From positions 1 to 49,938 of the forward strand of contig CAILAC010000006.1 of NCBI GenBank assembly GCA_903832055.1: a stretch of DNA of 49,938 bases. Direction: 5' to 3'. The notes under the pieces were generated by a model. That model was not told the DNA's origin, ran no database searches, and saw nothing but the letters and a program-made list of their open reading frames with translations. Positions 17,996 to 26,728 of the stretch are shown one piece after another (within the stretch, counting starts at the first letter, position 1; every line of letters starts with the position of its first letter). Source of the stretch: an uncultured Acidobacteriota bacterium. Its GTDB lineage: Bacteria; Acidobacteriota; Terriglobia; Terriglobales; Acidobacteriaceae. Made by a program: the position numbers and the translations under genes.

Positions 17996-19495
17996 CTATT
18001 TTGCAGAGATCCGCAGCAGCAACGTTCCGTGGGCCGGAATCGTCGCGGAATACGCACCGTTCTGCAAGGCCACATTCTGGTGCGCCCAAAGATCACGCAC
18101 CTGCTTCGCACTCCCCTGGATTGGCAGATCCTTGATCTCTACCTTTCCGACTGCGGGCGCTGCGCCGAGATTCACAATGCCAATCGCAACTCCGCCGTCG
18201 GCCAGCGGCTTCACCCACCGCTCAAGCTGGCCCTCTTTCACGGGAACAGCTTGCTTGCCCAGCGCATCCTGGTCCACGGCAATCACTTCGTTGTTCAGCA
18301 GGATGGACTTCGTCTCCGCAGTCATGGTCCGCACGTCGTTGCCGGCCAGCAGGGGTGCCGCCGTCAGCGCCCACAGGGTCATGTGCGTCCGGTACTCGTC
18401 GGCGGTCATGTGGCCGTTGCCGACCTCCAGCATGTCGGGGTCATTCCATCGTCCCGGCCCGGCCCATGGTGCCGTGGGAGCCTGCACGTGAATGTTGCTC
18501 ATCATGCTCTCCCACTCATCGCGGATGTCATCGGTGGTACGCCAGAGATTCGCACCCACCGCAGGGCCCCACGTCTCAACCTTTTGCAGCCCATACTCGC
18601 ACAGGCTGTAGACAATCGGGCGTCCCGTGGCAAGCAGTGCATCGCCCATCTTCTGATACACGGCATGAATCGCTTCGTCCTTGTAGACGTAGCCGGCGCT
18701 GCACCAGTCATACTTCAGAAAGTCAAAGCCCCAGGCAGCAAACATCTTCGCATCCTGCTCCTCGTATCCATAGCTTGCAGGATACCCACCGCATGTCCGC
18801 GGTCCAGGCGAAGAGTAAATGCCGATTTTCAAACCTTTCGAGTGCACGTAATCGGCCAGCGCCTTCATGTCGGGGAACTTCGAGTTTGTGTGCAGAACAC
18901 CCTTCTCATCGCGCACGCCTTCCCATGTGTCGTCAATGTTCAAGTAAACGTACCCGGCGTCCCGCAGCCCGCTGGTCACCATTGCGTCGGCCATCTCGCG
19001 CACTGTCTTGTCGTCAATTTTGTCGGCAAAGAGATTCCACGAGTTCCACCCCATCGGCGGCGTCTTTGCCTGGCCAATGCTGGCAACCGGATGCAACGCA
19101 GGCGGAGGGATTTGCGCTGGAATCACAATCTCATCCTGCACGCTCGCTTTGTGCCCGACATGGGTCCCGCCCCAGAATGTGATGCGCAATTCCCCGTTCG
19201 CCACATCCCCCACCAGAAACGGCTTGGGCTCCTCCACATCCGTGCGAAAGAGTTCAAAATGCGACTCATGAATCGTGCCCTTCACACCATTCGCCCAGCC
19301 AAGAGCAATGACCTGCCCGGTGATTTCCGCACCCTTCTGATGCAGGTCCAGAATCGTCCGCTGCTGCTCTCCGTTATGAAGCTTGTCGCCAGGGAAAACC
19401 CACTTCCCCGCCAGTTCCTGGCACGCTGCCACTCCCCACGAAAGACCCACGACGACAATCGCAACAATCCATCCTCTGAAATGAATACGGCTCAT
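17996..19495 (-). CDS. GH27 alpha-galactosidase, probable lipoprotein
   Basis: A 499-residue retaining alpha-galactosidase, which would remove alpha-galactosyl side chains from galactomannan, xyloglucan or raffinose-type sugars. Catalytic signatures are PPMGWNSWNLFADKIDD, YLNIDDTWEG, KIGIYSSPGPRTCGG, nucleophile D263 in FLKYDWCSAG and the acid/base region RWNDPDML. A C-terminal beta domain follows from about residue 415. The N-terminus has a signal with lipobox-like VAAC, so the enzyme is probably membrane-anchored. Residues 30-130 form an additional beta-rich N-terminal domain not usual for GH27. Start: ATG 19495, with AGAGG 8 bases before it; an in-frame GTG abuts at 19498. It follows the TPR gene by 33 bases and is probably co-transcribed with it. 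Confidence 0.92.
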   Translation of the reverse strand: MSRIHFRGWIVAIVVVGLSWGVAACQELAGKWVFPGDKLHNGEQQRTILDLHQKGAEITGQVIALGWANGVKGTIHESHFELFRTDVEEPKPFLVGDVANGELRITFWGGTHVGHKASVQDEIVIPAQIPPPALHPVASIGQAKTPPMGWNSWNLFADKIDDKTVREMADAMVTSGLRDAGYVYLNIDDTWEGVRDEKGVLHTNSKFPDMKALADYVHSKGLKIGIYSSPGPRTCGGYPASYGYEEQDAKMFAAWGFDFLKYDWCSAGYVYKDEAIHAVYQKMGDALLATGRPIVYSLCEYGLQKVETWGPAVGANLWRTTDDIRDEWESMMSNIHVQAPTAPWAGPGRWNDPDMLEVGNGHMTADEYRTHMTLWALTAAPLLAGNDVRTMTAETKSILLNNEVIAVDQDALGKQAVPVKEGQLERWVKPLADGGVAIGIVNLGAAPAVGKVEIKDLPIQGSAKQVRDLWAHQNVALQNGAYSATIPAHGTLLLRISAK

Positions 19496-19528
19496 CACTA
19501 CCTCTGATTTCCATGACCATGCGGCCAG

Positions 19529-21151
19529 TTAGGGTCTCTTGTCGGAGACGTTGCGTTCAATCTGAATCACACGCATCATGTCGCGTGCCGCAGCTTCTTT
19601 CTTTGCCTTGATTTCGTCAAATCGCGCAGACTGCGCTTCCCGGCGTGCGTCGCCGGTGCGCGCGTACAACTGCAGCAATCCAAAATTCGCTGCGTAGTTG
19701 TCCGCATCAAGATCCAACGCCTGCTTCAGTTCCTTCTCTGCATCCGCAAACTCGCGGCGGGTGACGTAAATCTGACCGAGTTCCGCCAACACATCCGGCT
19801 CATTCGCATCCAATGCCACCGACTGCTTCAACTCCTCGATTGCATCTTCCGCATGCCCCTGTTGCCTGGCAATCCGGCCCAGATAAAAGTGCGCCTCTGC
19901 CGCAGTGCGCTCGCCATTTTTCGCCTTCGTCAGCCACACCAGGGCATTCTCATAGTCTTTCGCGCGGAAATACGTCGCACCCAAAGCCAGTTCGCCGGCA
20001 GACTCATTTGGGCGAAGCTCATGGAACTTCTGCAGCCACGGCAATGCTTCCGATGGATCGCGCGAGAAGCTGATGACCGTACCCAAATTGAAGTTGTAAT
20101 CCGGATTCCGCGGATCAAGTTCCACCGCTTCCGCCAGCGCCTTGCGCGCCTCACCATACAGGCCCTTCTCCGCGCAAATCATTCCAAACTCATAGGGGAA
20201 ACGCGCATCCCCGGGAGCAATATCCCGCGCATGCGCCAAGTATCCCAGCGCTCCATCTTTGTCCCCTGCCGCCAGAGCCACACGGGTCAAATCAATCAGC
20301 GTCCCGGCATCTTTTCCGCCGCCTGCGGTAAAGCTCTGCTCCAGCGTCTGCCGTGCCGCTGGCAACTTCGCATTCGCCTCTTCCGCCAGGCCCAGCATGC
20401 GCAGCCCGCCTGCGCTCAACTGGTGGTGCGAGGCAGCTGCGGTATACAACTCCTCAATCAGCTGCGTACGTCGCGCAGCACGCAGTGGCCCCGCGCACTC
20501 TTCCGCATCCGCCTCACTGAAATCGTTCTTTGCGGCAAGCTCCTTCACGACCGTTGCCGCTGCCTGCTCTGTGCCGCCGGCAGCTGTTGCAGCACACTGC
20601 AAGGCCAATACCGGTGTACTCTCTCTGGCAGGGGCGCTCAGGCGCGCAATCTCTGCCAGCACCAACATCGGTTTGTTCTCCCAGGCGAGAAGCGTCGCCA
20701 GTTGGTAACGCGCTTCATCATCTCCCGGAGTGGCCGCCAGAATCTTCCCGCAAAGCTCCCGCGCCTCACGCCGAATCGCCGCATCCTTTTCAGCGGTGTC
20801 CATATCCAGCCGAATCAGATTCTCAACCGTCCCCAGCGAGCGCGGATTCCATCGCAGCGACTCCTGAAACCATCGCCGCGCTTCCGCAGGCTTTCCACTC
20901 TGCGCGGCAATCACACCTTCAAGATTCAGCAATTCCGCGTCATGCGGAAGTCTCTTCATTGCGGCCTGCAACAACTCGTTGGCGCGCTGGAGTTCGCCTG
21001 CCTGCAACGCCTGCTGGATCTGCGCAACGCCCTGGACGCTGTGCCCCTCAAGCTGCGCGGGAACCGGCCGCACGCACACGCCCAGCAGCGCGAGAAAGAG
21101 CGCAGATCTTGCCTTGAATCCGAATTGCTGAAAACGTAGACTGGGTACCAT
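19529..21151 (-). CDS. Periplasmic TPR protein (divergent pair, member 1)
   Basis: About 540 residues from ATG 21151, beginning with a signal peptide (MVPSL...ALFLALLGVCVRPVPAQ). The body is a long array of tetratricopeptide repeats, e.g. GDKDGALGYLAHARDIAPGDARFPYEFG, LYGEARKALAEAVELDPRNPDYNFNLG, HAEDAIEELKQSVALDANEPDVLAELG and EFADAEKELKQALDLDADNYAANFG. There is no enzymatic domain. AGGAGG lies 14 bases before ATG 21151, an unusually long gap; an in-frame ATG at 21190 with GAGAGGG about 11 bases before it is an alternative that would extend the N-terminus by 13 residues and overlap the divergent gene further. It is followed closely by the GH27 gene on the same strand. Confidence 0.82.
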   Translation of the reverse strand: MVPSLRFQQFGFKARSALFLALLGVCVRPVPAQLEGHSVQGVAQIQQALQAGELQRANELLQAAMKRLPHDAELLNLEGVIAAQSGKPAEARRWFQESLRWNPRSLGTVENLIRLDMDTAEKDAAIRREARELCGKILAATPGDDEARYQLATLLAWENKPMLVLAEIARLSAPARESTPVLALQCAATAAGGTEQAAATVVKELAAKNDFSEADAEECAGPLRAARRTQLIEELYTAAASHHQLSAGGLRMLGLAEEANAKLPAARQTLEQSFTAGGGKDAGTLIDLTRVALAAGDKDGALGYLAHARDIAPGDARFPYEFGMICAEKGLYGEARKALAEAVELDPRNPDYNFNLGTVISFSRDPSEALPWLQKFHELRPNESAGELALGATYFRAKDYENALVWLTKAKNGERTAAEAHFYLGRIARQQGHAEDAIEELKQSVALDANEPDVLAELGQIYVTRREFADAEKELKQALDLDADNYAANFGLLQLYARTGDARREAQSARFDEIKAKKEAAARDMMRVIQIERNVSDKRP

Positions 21152-22136
21152 GCGGTATCTAAGTTCCTCCTGGATTGCCCCCAGCGCCATTCTGCTGTTG
21201 GCCCTCTCCCCAATTGCCGGTGCGGAAGTACAACTGCCCTCCGCCGACCCGGCGCCGACGATTAACGATACTGCTTCGCTCGTCCTCGATGCCACCTCTC
21301 GCCAGTCCTTGCAGCAGGCACTGGCGGCCCATGATTATCGCAAGGCTGAGGAGCTCTTGTTACATCAGTTGAACTCCCTTCCAAAGTCTTCGATGGATGC
21401 ATCCCAATCCCTGCGTCTGCTGGGCACGGTTTATTTTCTGGATCACGACTTTGTGCAGGCGGCTGTTGCGTGGAAGAAGGCCGAAGCTATCGCCCCACTC
21501 CCTGAGGAGATTCAGTTTTCGCTCGCGATGGCCTACATTCAACTGGGGCATAAAGACTGGGCACACGAGCTGCTTGCCAAGCTTCAGAAACTCCAGCCAA
21601 AATCTGCTCTCTATCCCTACTGGCTTGGCCGTCTTGCTTACGACAACCATCTCTATCCTGAAGCGACCGAACTGCTTCGCACAACTGTCGCTCTTGACGC
21701 CAGCATGTCGCGTGCCTGGGACAATCTTGGGCTGTGCCTCTACTACCAGAACCAGAACGAAGACGCCATCGCAAGCTTCCATCGCGCCATCGATCTTGAC
21801 TCTCACGCCGCACATCCATCTCCCTGGCCGTATCTGAATCTCGCGATTGTGGAGCAATTTCTCAATCGCGATTCCGACGCTGAAACACACCTGCGCAAAA
21901 GCATTTCGCTCGATGAGAAATTCCCTCAGGCGCACTTTCAACTGGGCCTTGTGCTCGAGAACCAGAGCAAGCTGGAAGATGCGATGAAGGAGTTTACTTC
22001 AGCCGCTTCGCTTGATGCCGCCTGGGCTGATCCGCACATGGCAATGGCGCGTCTCGCACACAAACTGGGTCACGAAGACGAGGCAAAGCAGCAGGTGCTT
22101 CTCTACCGCAAGCTTCATTCCGCCAGTCAGCCATAG
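21150..22136 (+). CDS. Periplasmic TPR protein (divergent pair, member 2)
   Basis: A 328-residue exported TPR protein. The signal peptide reads MRYLSSSWIAPSAILLLALSPIAGA. Repeats include HDYRKAEELLLHQLNSLPKS, HDFVQAAVAWKKAEAIAPLPEEIQFSLAMAY, ASMSRAWDNLGLCLYYQNQNEDAIASFHRAIDLDS and KLEDAMKEFTSAASLDAAWADPHMAMARLAHKLG. An in-frame TGA at 21129-21131 fixes the start at 21150 (or a CTG just before), so its ATG overlaps the ATG of the minus-strand TPR gene in the tetramer CATG. No strong ribosome-binding site is visible. The function is presumably scaffolding; the partner is unknown. Confidence 0.82.
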   Translation: MRYLSSSWIAPSAILLLALSPIAGAEVQLPSADPAPTINDTASLVLDATSRQSLQQALAAHDYRKAEELLLHQLNSLPKSSMDASQSLRLLGTVYFLDHDFVQAAVAWKKAEAIAPLPEEIQFSLAMAYIQLGHKDWAHELLAKLQKLQPKSALYPYWLGRLAYDNHLYPEATELLRTTVALDASMSRAWDNLGLCLYYQNQNEDAIASFHRAIDLDSHAAHPSPWPYLNLAIVEQFLNRDSDAETHLRKSISLDEKFPQAHFQLGLVLENQSKLEDAMKEFTSAASLDAAWADPHMAMARLAHKLGHEDEAKQQVLLYRKLHSASQP

Positions 22137-22192
22137 TGCGGTTCGCCACTCCCCCTTGCTGAGAACAGGTTTGCCGCAGTAACCCCAAATCC

Positions 22193-22238
22193 CTCGGAAA
22201 AGTGCACCATCCGGCCCTGGGTGAGCAGCCGGATGGTG
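22193..22238 (-). terminator. Terminator after the Oar-like receptor
   Basis: CACCATCCGGC (22205-22215) pairs with GCCGGATGGTG (22228-22238). On the minus strand the hairpin is followed by CACTTTTCC, so it fits the receptor gene ending at 22267. The convergent TPR gene may use the same hairpin. Confidence 0.65.
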
Positions 22239-22266
22239 GGAGAGAATTACCGCAGGAGGTACATTC

Positions 22267-25200
22267 TTAAAACTCGAGGCGTCCAGAGAACTGGATGGTA
22301 CGCGGCGAGCTTACGCTGCCAGTCCAGGTTCCGAAGTTCGAGTTGGAAATATCGGTGTGGAACGCAACATTCGGGCCTCCGAAGTTGCCTCCCTGCGAAC
22401 CGATCAGGTAGTGGTTGTTGAATGCGTTGAAGAAGTTCATCGCGAACTTGAACTTGGCAAATTCCCGAACGCTGAAGTCCTTGGCCAGGGAAATATCCAC
22501 GTTCTTGTACGACGGGCCGTAGATGCCGGTCACCGCTTTGCCAAAGCCCGTGTAGCCAAACTGGCTGAAGGCTGCGGCGCTCTCAAGTGCCGAAGCATTC
22601 AAGTACGGCGACGCGCTCTTGGGGTTGTAGCCATTGCGGCCGTGGATTTGTACAATTCCGCCCGGATTGATTCCCGGAACGCAGCCTTCACGCAGATTCG
22701 GCGCCTTGTTCGACGTGTCGCAGTTCGACGAGTAGAACGAGAACGGGGTGCCGTAGTCGTAGTGCAGCAACGGGGTAACCTGCCAGCCACCGACAATTGC
22801 ATTTCCCAGTCCGCTCTCATTGAGGAACTGCTTGCCCTTGCCAAAGGGCAGCTCGTACACGACAGAAAGCTGGACGGTAACCGGTACGTTGTCTGCGGCG
22901 ATTGACCATGAGCGAGGACCAAGGTTGAACGGCGAGAACTGCCCGTTGTTGCCCTGGTTGCCAGCGCCTGCGGTATTGGTCGACTGCACGGTGTCCGATG
23001 CATCTGTATACATCTTCTGCACCGTCAATGCTCCCAGCACATACAAGCCCTTCGACATACGACGCTCAAGCTTCGTCTGGAACGAGTTGTAGATGGATTT
23101 GCCATGCTGTTCGTTCTGCCCCTGAAGCATGGAGCAGTACATCGGGTACGGAACCAGCGCCTGTCCAACGGTTGCGCAGCTTCCCAGGTCAGAGACAAAG
23201 TTGTCGTAGGGAACGGAAATTCCATCGAGAACTGTCTGTCCCGCTCCGAACTGGTCGCCAAGATGATCGCCCAGTGACTGCACCTTCGGATCATTCGGGT
23301 TGAGGATATTCAGCGGGCTCTTGTCCGACGGAAGGTGCGTTCCCTTCGTGCCGACATACGATGCCGCGATGAAGAAGTTGGCGGGCAACTGACGCTCCAC
23401 TGTCAGGCTCCACATTTGCGAATACGGACGGCGATTGCCATCCAGCGGACGATACTTGATGCTGTGGGATCCGTTGTCAAACGACGAGCTGATCGTCGAT
23501 GCCGTCGAACCCGTCTGTTCGGCCGAGATGCCACTCTGCAGGTAGATCGCAGGAGTCTTGAAATCTCCAGCATTCGCCTGCGTCAGCGTGACAGTCTTGT
23601 TGAAGCCATCCTGCGACATGCCGCCATCCCATCCGGGATAGAAGGCCTGACCGAAGTAGATGCCGTAACCGGCGCGAACCACAGTCTTGTCGTTCAGCGT
23701 GTAGGCAAAGCCCACGCGCGGAGCGATGTTGAGTTTCTGCGCGATTTCAGGATAGGAACCACCATAGCTGGCCGCTCCCCACTTGGTTCCCGCATAAGCC
23801 AGGCGACCCTTGAGGTTCGAGTTCGAAGTTGAGTTGTACGCACCGGGGTTGGTTCCGCTCGGATCGAAGAAGGTCAGGTTGTCGAGCTTCTCCTTGAACG
23901 GGGTGATGTAATCCCAGCGGACCGACAGATTCGCCGTCAGCTTTGGGGTCACGTGCCATTCGTCTCCAATGTGCGCAGCATATCCGTATTGACGAGGATA
24001 TTCAGCGGTCACGTTGTAGTAGGTGGTCGAGGCAGTCGAAACCGCACCCAGGAAGAACGAGGCCATGTCATCGCCCGGGCAGCCGCTCGGGCAGACAGTT
24101 GCGTCAGCGCCGGTGGTGCTGGGCGCAAACGAGAACGTGCCGCCACGGTTGTTGCCTTCGTGGATGCTCGTACCGGCCTTCTTCCATTCAAATCCGGCCT
24201 TCATCGTGTGCCGTCCACGTACCAGCGTGAAGACATCGTTCATGCCATAGGTGCCGCGCGTCGTTACGTCGTGCGCCGAGCTGGCCGGCGACGAGGTTCC
24301 CAACTGCGTGTAGTTCGAGAAGGCCATCGTCGGCATGTCTTCCGTGCTCGCCACGCCCGATACCTTCGGAAGCGACGAGTGTCCATCAAGCTGGTAATAG
24401 CCTTCATTCCGGTTCAGGTAACCGAAGCTGAAGTGGTTGGTCATGTTGTTGTTGATCGTGTGCTCCCAGTTGAAGCGCTGAATCGGCGCGTTCTCAGGGT
24501 TTGCAGGACCGGCATTGGACAACGCCACCGGCAGATCCGAAGCGGCATTGATGCCGGCATACTGCCACCAGTAGGTGTAGTACAAATGGTCTCTCTGGCC
24601 GATGTTGAAGTCGGCGCGTGCAAAGTACACATTCTCAGAGCTGGTCAGCGAACCCTGGCCAGAGTGGGGAATGACGTAGTTGCCCGTTGAATTGGAGTTC
24701 GTCGGTGTGGGCAGAGCTGCCATCCAGGCCTTCGCTGTCGAATCCTCATAGGCAGGATTGATGACATTCATCGACCCGCCATAGGCAATCGGCTGGCCCG
24801 CATCTTCTCCATACTTCACAGGGTCGTTCGGGTAGTACAACTGAGTCGGCCATTCGCTGAAGTTGCCGGTGCGCGCCGCAGTGGATGCAATCGAATCAAC
24901 CGCTGCAACGGATCCGCCGTGATTCTGGAAACCTTCCCAGTTGAAGTAGAAGTACCCCTTCACGAAGGACTTGTCGCCGTGCATGCCGGGCAGATAAATG
25001 GGACCGCCAATGTTCGCGCCAAAGTCATTTTCCTTGTCAGCTGACTTCTTGGCTCCATACTGGGCCGAGTTGAAAAAGTCATTGCGAAGGTACTCGTATC
25101 CGGCACCATGGAAACGCTCGGTGCCGCTCTTGGTTTGGATAATCAGCTGTCCTGAAGTGGTGTTGCCATACTGCGCATCATAGTTCGCGGTCAGCACGTG

Positions 25201-25893
25201 GACTTCGCTCGTGATGTCAGGAGACATGCCAAAGTCGGTCTGGAGCGCAACCATGCCAGACTGGTTCATGTAGCCCTCTGACGTGGTCACACCGTCAACA
25301 ATCGCTTCGTCACCGGTGACGATGCCACCGTTGATACGCGCGTTGAAGGCGTTGTTGCCGCCGGCTGCGGTTACGCCCGGCATCATGGTTGCAACGGCAA
25401 CCGACGAACGCGGCGCACCGGAAACGACGAGCGGGAAGTCCTGAAGGGTCTCAGGGCTCACACCACCTTCCAGCGTGGCCGATTCGTAGTTGATCAGGGA
25501 GGTATCCCCAATCACCGTCACGGTTTCGTCCGCTTTGCCAAGCTGCAGCTTGACGTCGAGATGGCCGGCCTGGTTCACCAGGAGTTCAATGCCCTTCTCG
25601 GTGGTCGCCTTGAAGTTGGTGGCATTGGCTTGAAGTTGGTACTTGCCCGGCGTCAGATTCCGGAAGCTGTATCCTCCGGTCGCTTCCGAGACGAAATTCG
25701 ACTGGAAGCCTGTTGCCTCGTTGGTCAGTGTCAGCTTGGCGCCAGGAATGGCCGCACCGCTGGGATCTGTTACCGTGCCGCTGAGTGAGGCATTGACGTC
25801 CTGCCCGAAGCTCTTGGGTGTCACGGTAAGCAGAAACAGACCAAACAGCACAAGCAGCAGGCAGCGGGTCAAACAAGTTGCCTTGTGTGCCAT
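22267..25893 (-). CDS. Oar-like TonB-dependent outer-membrane receptor
   Basis: A 1208-residue receptor. Order: signal peptide (..LFGLFLLTVTPKSFGQ), carboxypeptidase-regulatory-like beta-sandwich (about 35-115; ASLSGTVTDPSGAAIPGAKLTLTNEATG), plug domain (about 120-260; GVSPETLQDFPLVVSGAPRS, NNAFNARINGG), then a long beta-barrel ending in the aromatic-terminated strand SGRLEF. Such acidobacterial receptors are taken to import glycans or other large ligands, with energy from TonB/ExbBD (not in this window). AGGAGGAG is ideally placed 7 bases before the ATG. No SusD-like partner is adjacent. The 835-base upstream region should hold its promoter. The ligand cannot be told from the sequence. Confidence 0.88.
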   Translation of the reverse strand: MAHKATCLTRCLLLVLFGLFLLTVTPKSFGQDVNASLSGTVTDPSGAAIPGAKLTLTNEATGFQSNFVSEATGGYSFRNLTPGKYQLQANATNFKATTEKGIELLVNQAGHLDVKLQLGKADETVTVIGDTSLINYESATLEGGVSPETLQDFPLVVSGAPRSSVAVATMMPGVTAAGGNNAFNARINGGIVTGDEAIVDGVTTSEGYMNQSGMVALQTDFGMSPDITSEVHVLTANYDAQYGNTTSGQLIIQTKSGTERFHGAGYEYLRNDFFNSAQYGAKKSADKENDFGANIGGPIYLPGMHGDKSFVKGYFYFNWEGFQNHGGSVAAVDSIASTAARTGNFSEWPTQLYYPNDPVKYGEDAGQPIAYGGSMNVINPAYEDSTAKAWMAALPTPTNSNSTGNYVIPHSGQGSLTSSENVYFARADFNIGQRDHLYYTYWWQYAGINAASDLPVALSNAGPANPENAPIQRFNWEHTINNNMTNHFSFGYLNRNEGYYQLDGHSSLPKVSGVASTEDMPTMAFSNYTQLGTSSPASSAHDVTTRGTYGMNDVFTLVRGRHTMKAGFEWKKAGTSIHEGNNRGGTFSFAPSTTGADATVCPSGCPGDDMASFFLGAVSTASTTYYNVTAEYPRQYGYAAHIGDEWHVTPKLTANLSVRWDYITPFKEKLDNLTFFDPSGTNPGAYNSTSNSNLKGRLAYAGTKWGAASYGGSYPEIAQKLNIAPRVGFAYTLNDKTVVRAGYGIYFGQAFYPGWDGGMSQDGFNKTVTLTQANAGDFKTPAIYLQSGISAEQTGSTASTISSSFDNGSHSIKYRPLDGNRRPYSQMWSLTVERQLPANFFIAASYVGTKGTHLPSDKSPLNILNPNDPKVQSLGDHLGDQFGAGQTVLDGISVPYDNFVSDLGSCATVGQALVPYPMYCSMLQGQNEQHGKSIYNSFQTKLERRMSKGLYVLGALTVQKMYTDASDTVQSTNTAGAGNQGNNGQFSPFNLGPRSWSIAADNVPVTVQLSVVYELPFGKGKQFLNESGLGNAIVGGWQVTPLLHYDYGTPFSFYSSNCDTSNKAPNLREGCVPGINPGGIVQIHGRNGYNPKSASPYLNASALESAAAFSQFGYTGFGKAVTGIYGPSYKNVDISLAKDFSVREFAKFKFAMNFFNAFNNHYLIGSQGGNFGGPNVAFHTDISNSNFGTWTGSVSSPRTIQFSGRLEF

Positions 25894-26728
25894 GGGTGTC
25901 TCCTCCTATTTTTGGGTACTCACGTTTGGGTTCGCGCCTCGATGGGCGGTAACCACTGCCAAGTGCCTCCGGAGGCGACGCCGGAAACCCGTCCCTGACC
26001 TGCCGCTCGCTCGTTGGAAATCGAAGCGTGGCTATCGCTGGCCATCGGAAAAAATGCAAGACACGCAACTGGCAGTTGACCTTCTTCTGGCAGGAAGGAC
26101 GCCACTTCATTTGGTGCCTGCTTCTCGCTTCTCCCGACATTGACTACTGCGGGTGGATCAGCAGCCGTCTTCGGGTCGGCTGTGACTGTTTACGTTTACA
26201 AATTCCGCTCCGACAAATCCCGGCTTTCTTCACCGGGTATCCGCGCGGCAGATTGACCTCCAGCCCAGCTTTCTCTTTGGCACTGTTGCACTTTGCCCCA
26301 ACCCGAAAATAGGGATCTCGCGCAACCTGCTTGTCCAGGCCACGGACTACTACGAGGTGTTTCTGCGTAAACACGCAAGTGAGAAACAGTGACACCCTGT
26401 TAGTCGCACCCCAGCGCCTCCTCCTAACGTCCCGTAAGTCACTCATATTCATCCACTTGACATCCGCGTGCCCGGGGCGGAACCGGCTCCCCGATGTCCC
26501 CCGTTTGGCGGCACAATTCCCCTGTTAGTCCAAGGCATCTCTTGGAGTATAATTCCTCCTGTGGCAACAAGAGCCCTCCGCCCGGACGGGGAACTTCCGC
26601 TTCCTGGCCTCCCGAGCGATGGCTGTAAACCTTGCCGGTCCGGCTTGGGAGATGCGACCACTGAGCTTCAAAAGTTTTGCGTTGTAAAAGCGCGACCACC
26701 CCTTGACTGCCAAAAGAGCTGACACTGG
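25894..26728. other. Long intergenic region between receptor and membrane regulator-like gene
   Basis: No convincing gene is seen in these 835 bases; short open frames on both strands have no ribosome-binding site or recognisable product. It contains a perfect palindrome GCCTCCGGAGGC (25965-25976), a tandem repeat GTTTACGTTTAC (26188-26199) and a plus-strand TATAAT (26548-26553). It probably carries divergent promoters with long leaders. Confidence 0.6.
26525..26553 (+). promoter_or_regulatory. Possible promoter of the winged-helix-like membrane protein gene
   Basis: A consensus -10 hexamer TATAAT (26548-26553) lies 17 bases after TTAGTC (26525-26530), a poor -35 match. It would give a leader of about 165 bases before the ATG at 26729. 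Confidence 0.35.

Noticed and set aside
25965-25976. Perfect palindrome GCCTCCGGAGGC as a regulatory site
   Set aside because: Short GC-rich palindromes arise easily at this base composition; no second copy was noticed near other genes.
26188-26199. Tandem GTTTACGTTTAC as a possible operator
   Set aside because: It is a direct repeat, not a palindrome, occurs once and has no clear partner regulator.
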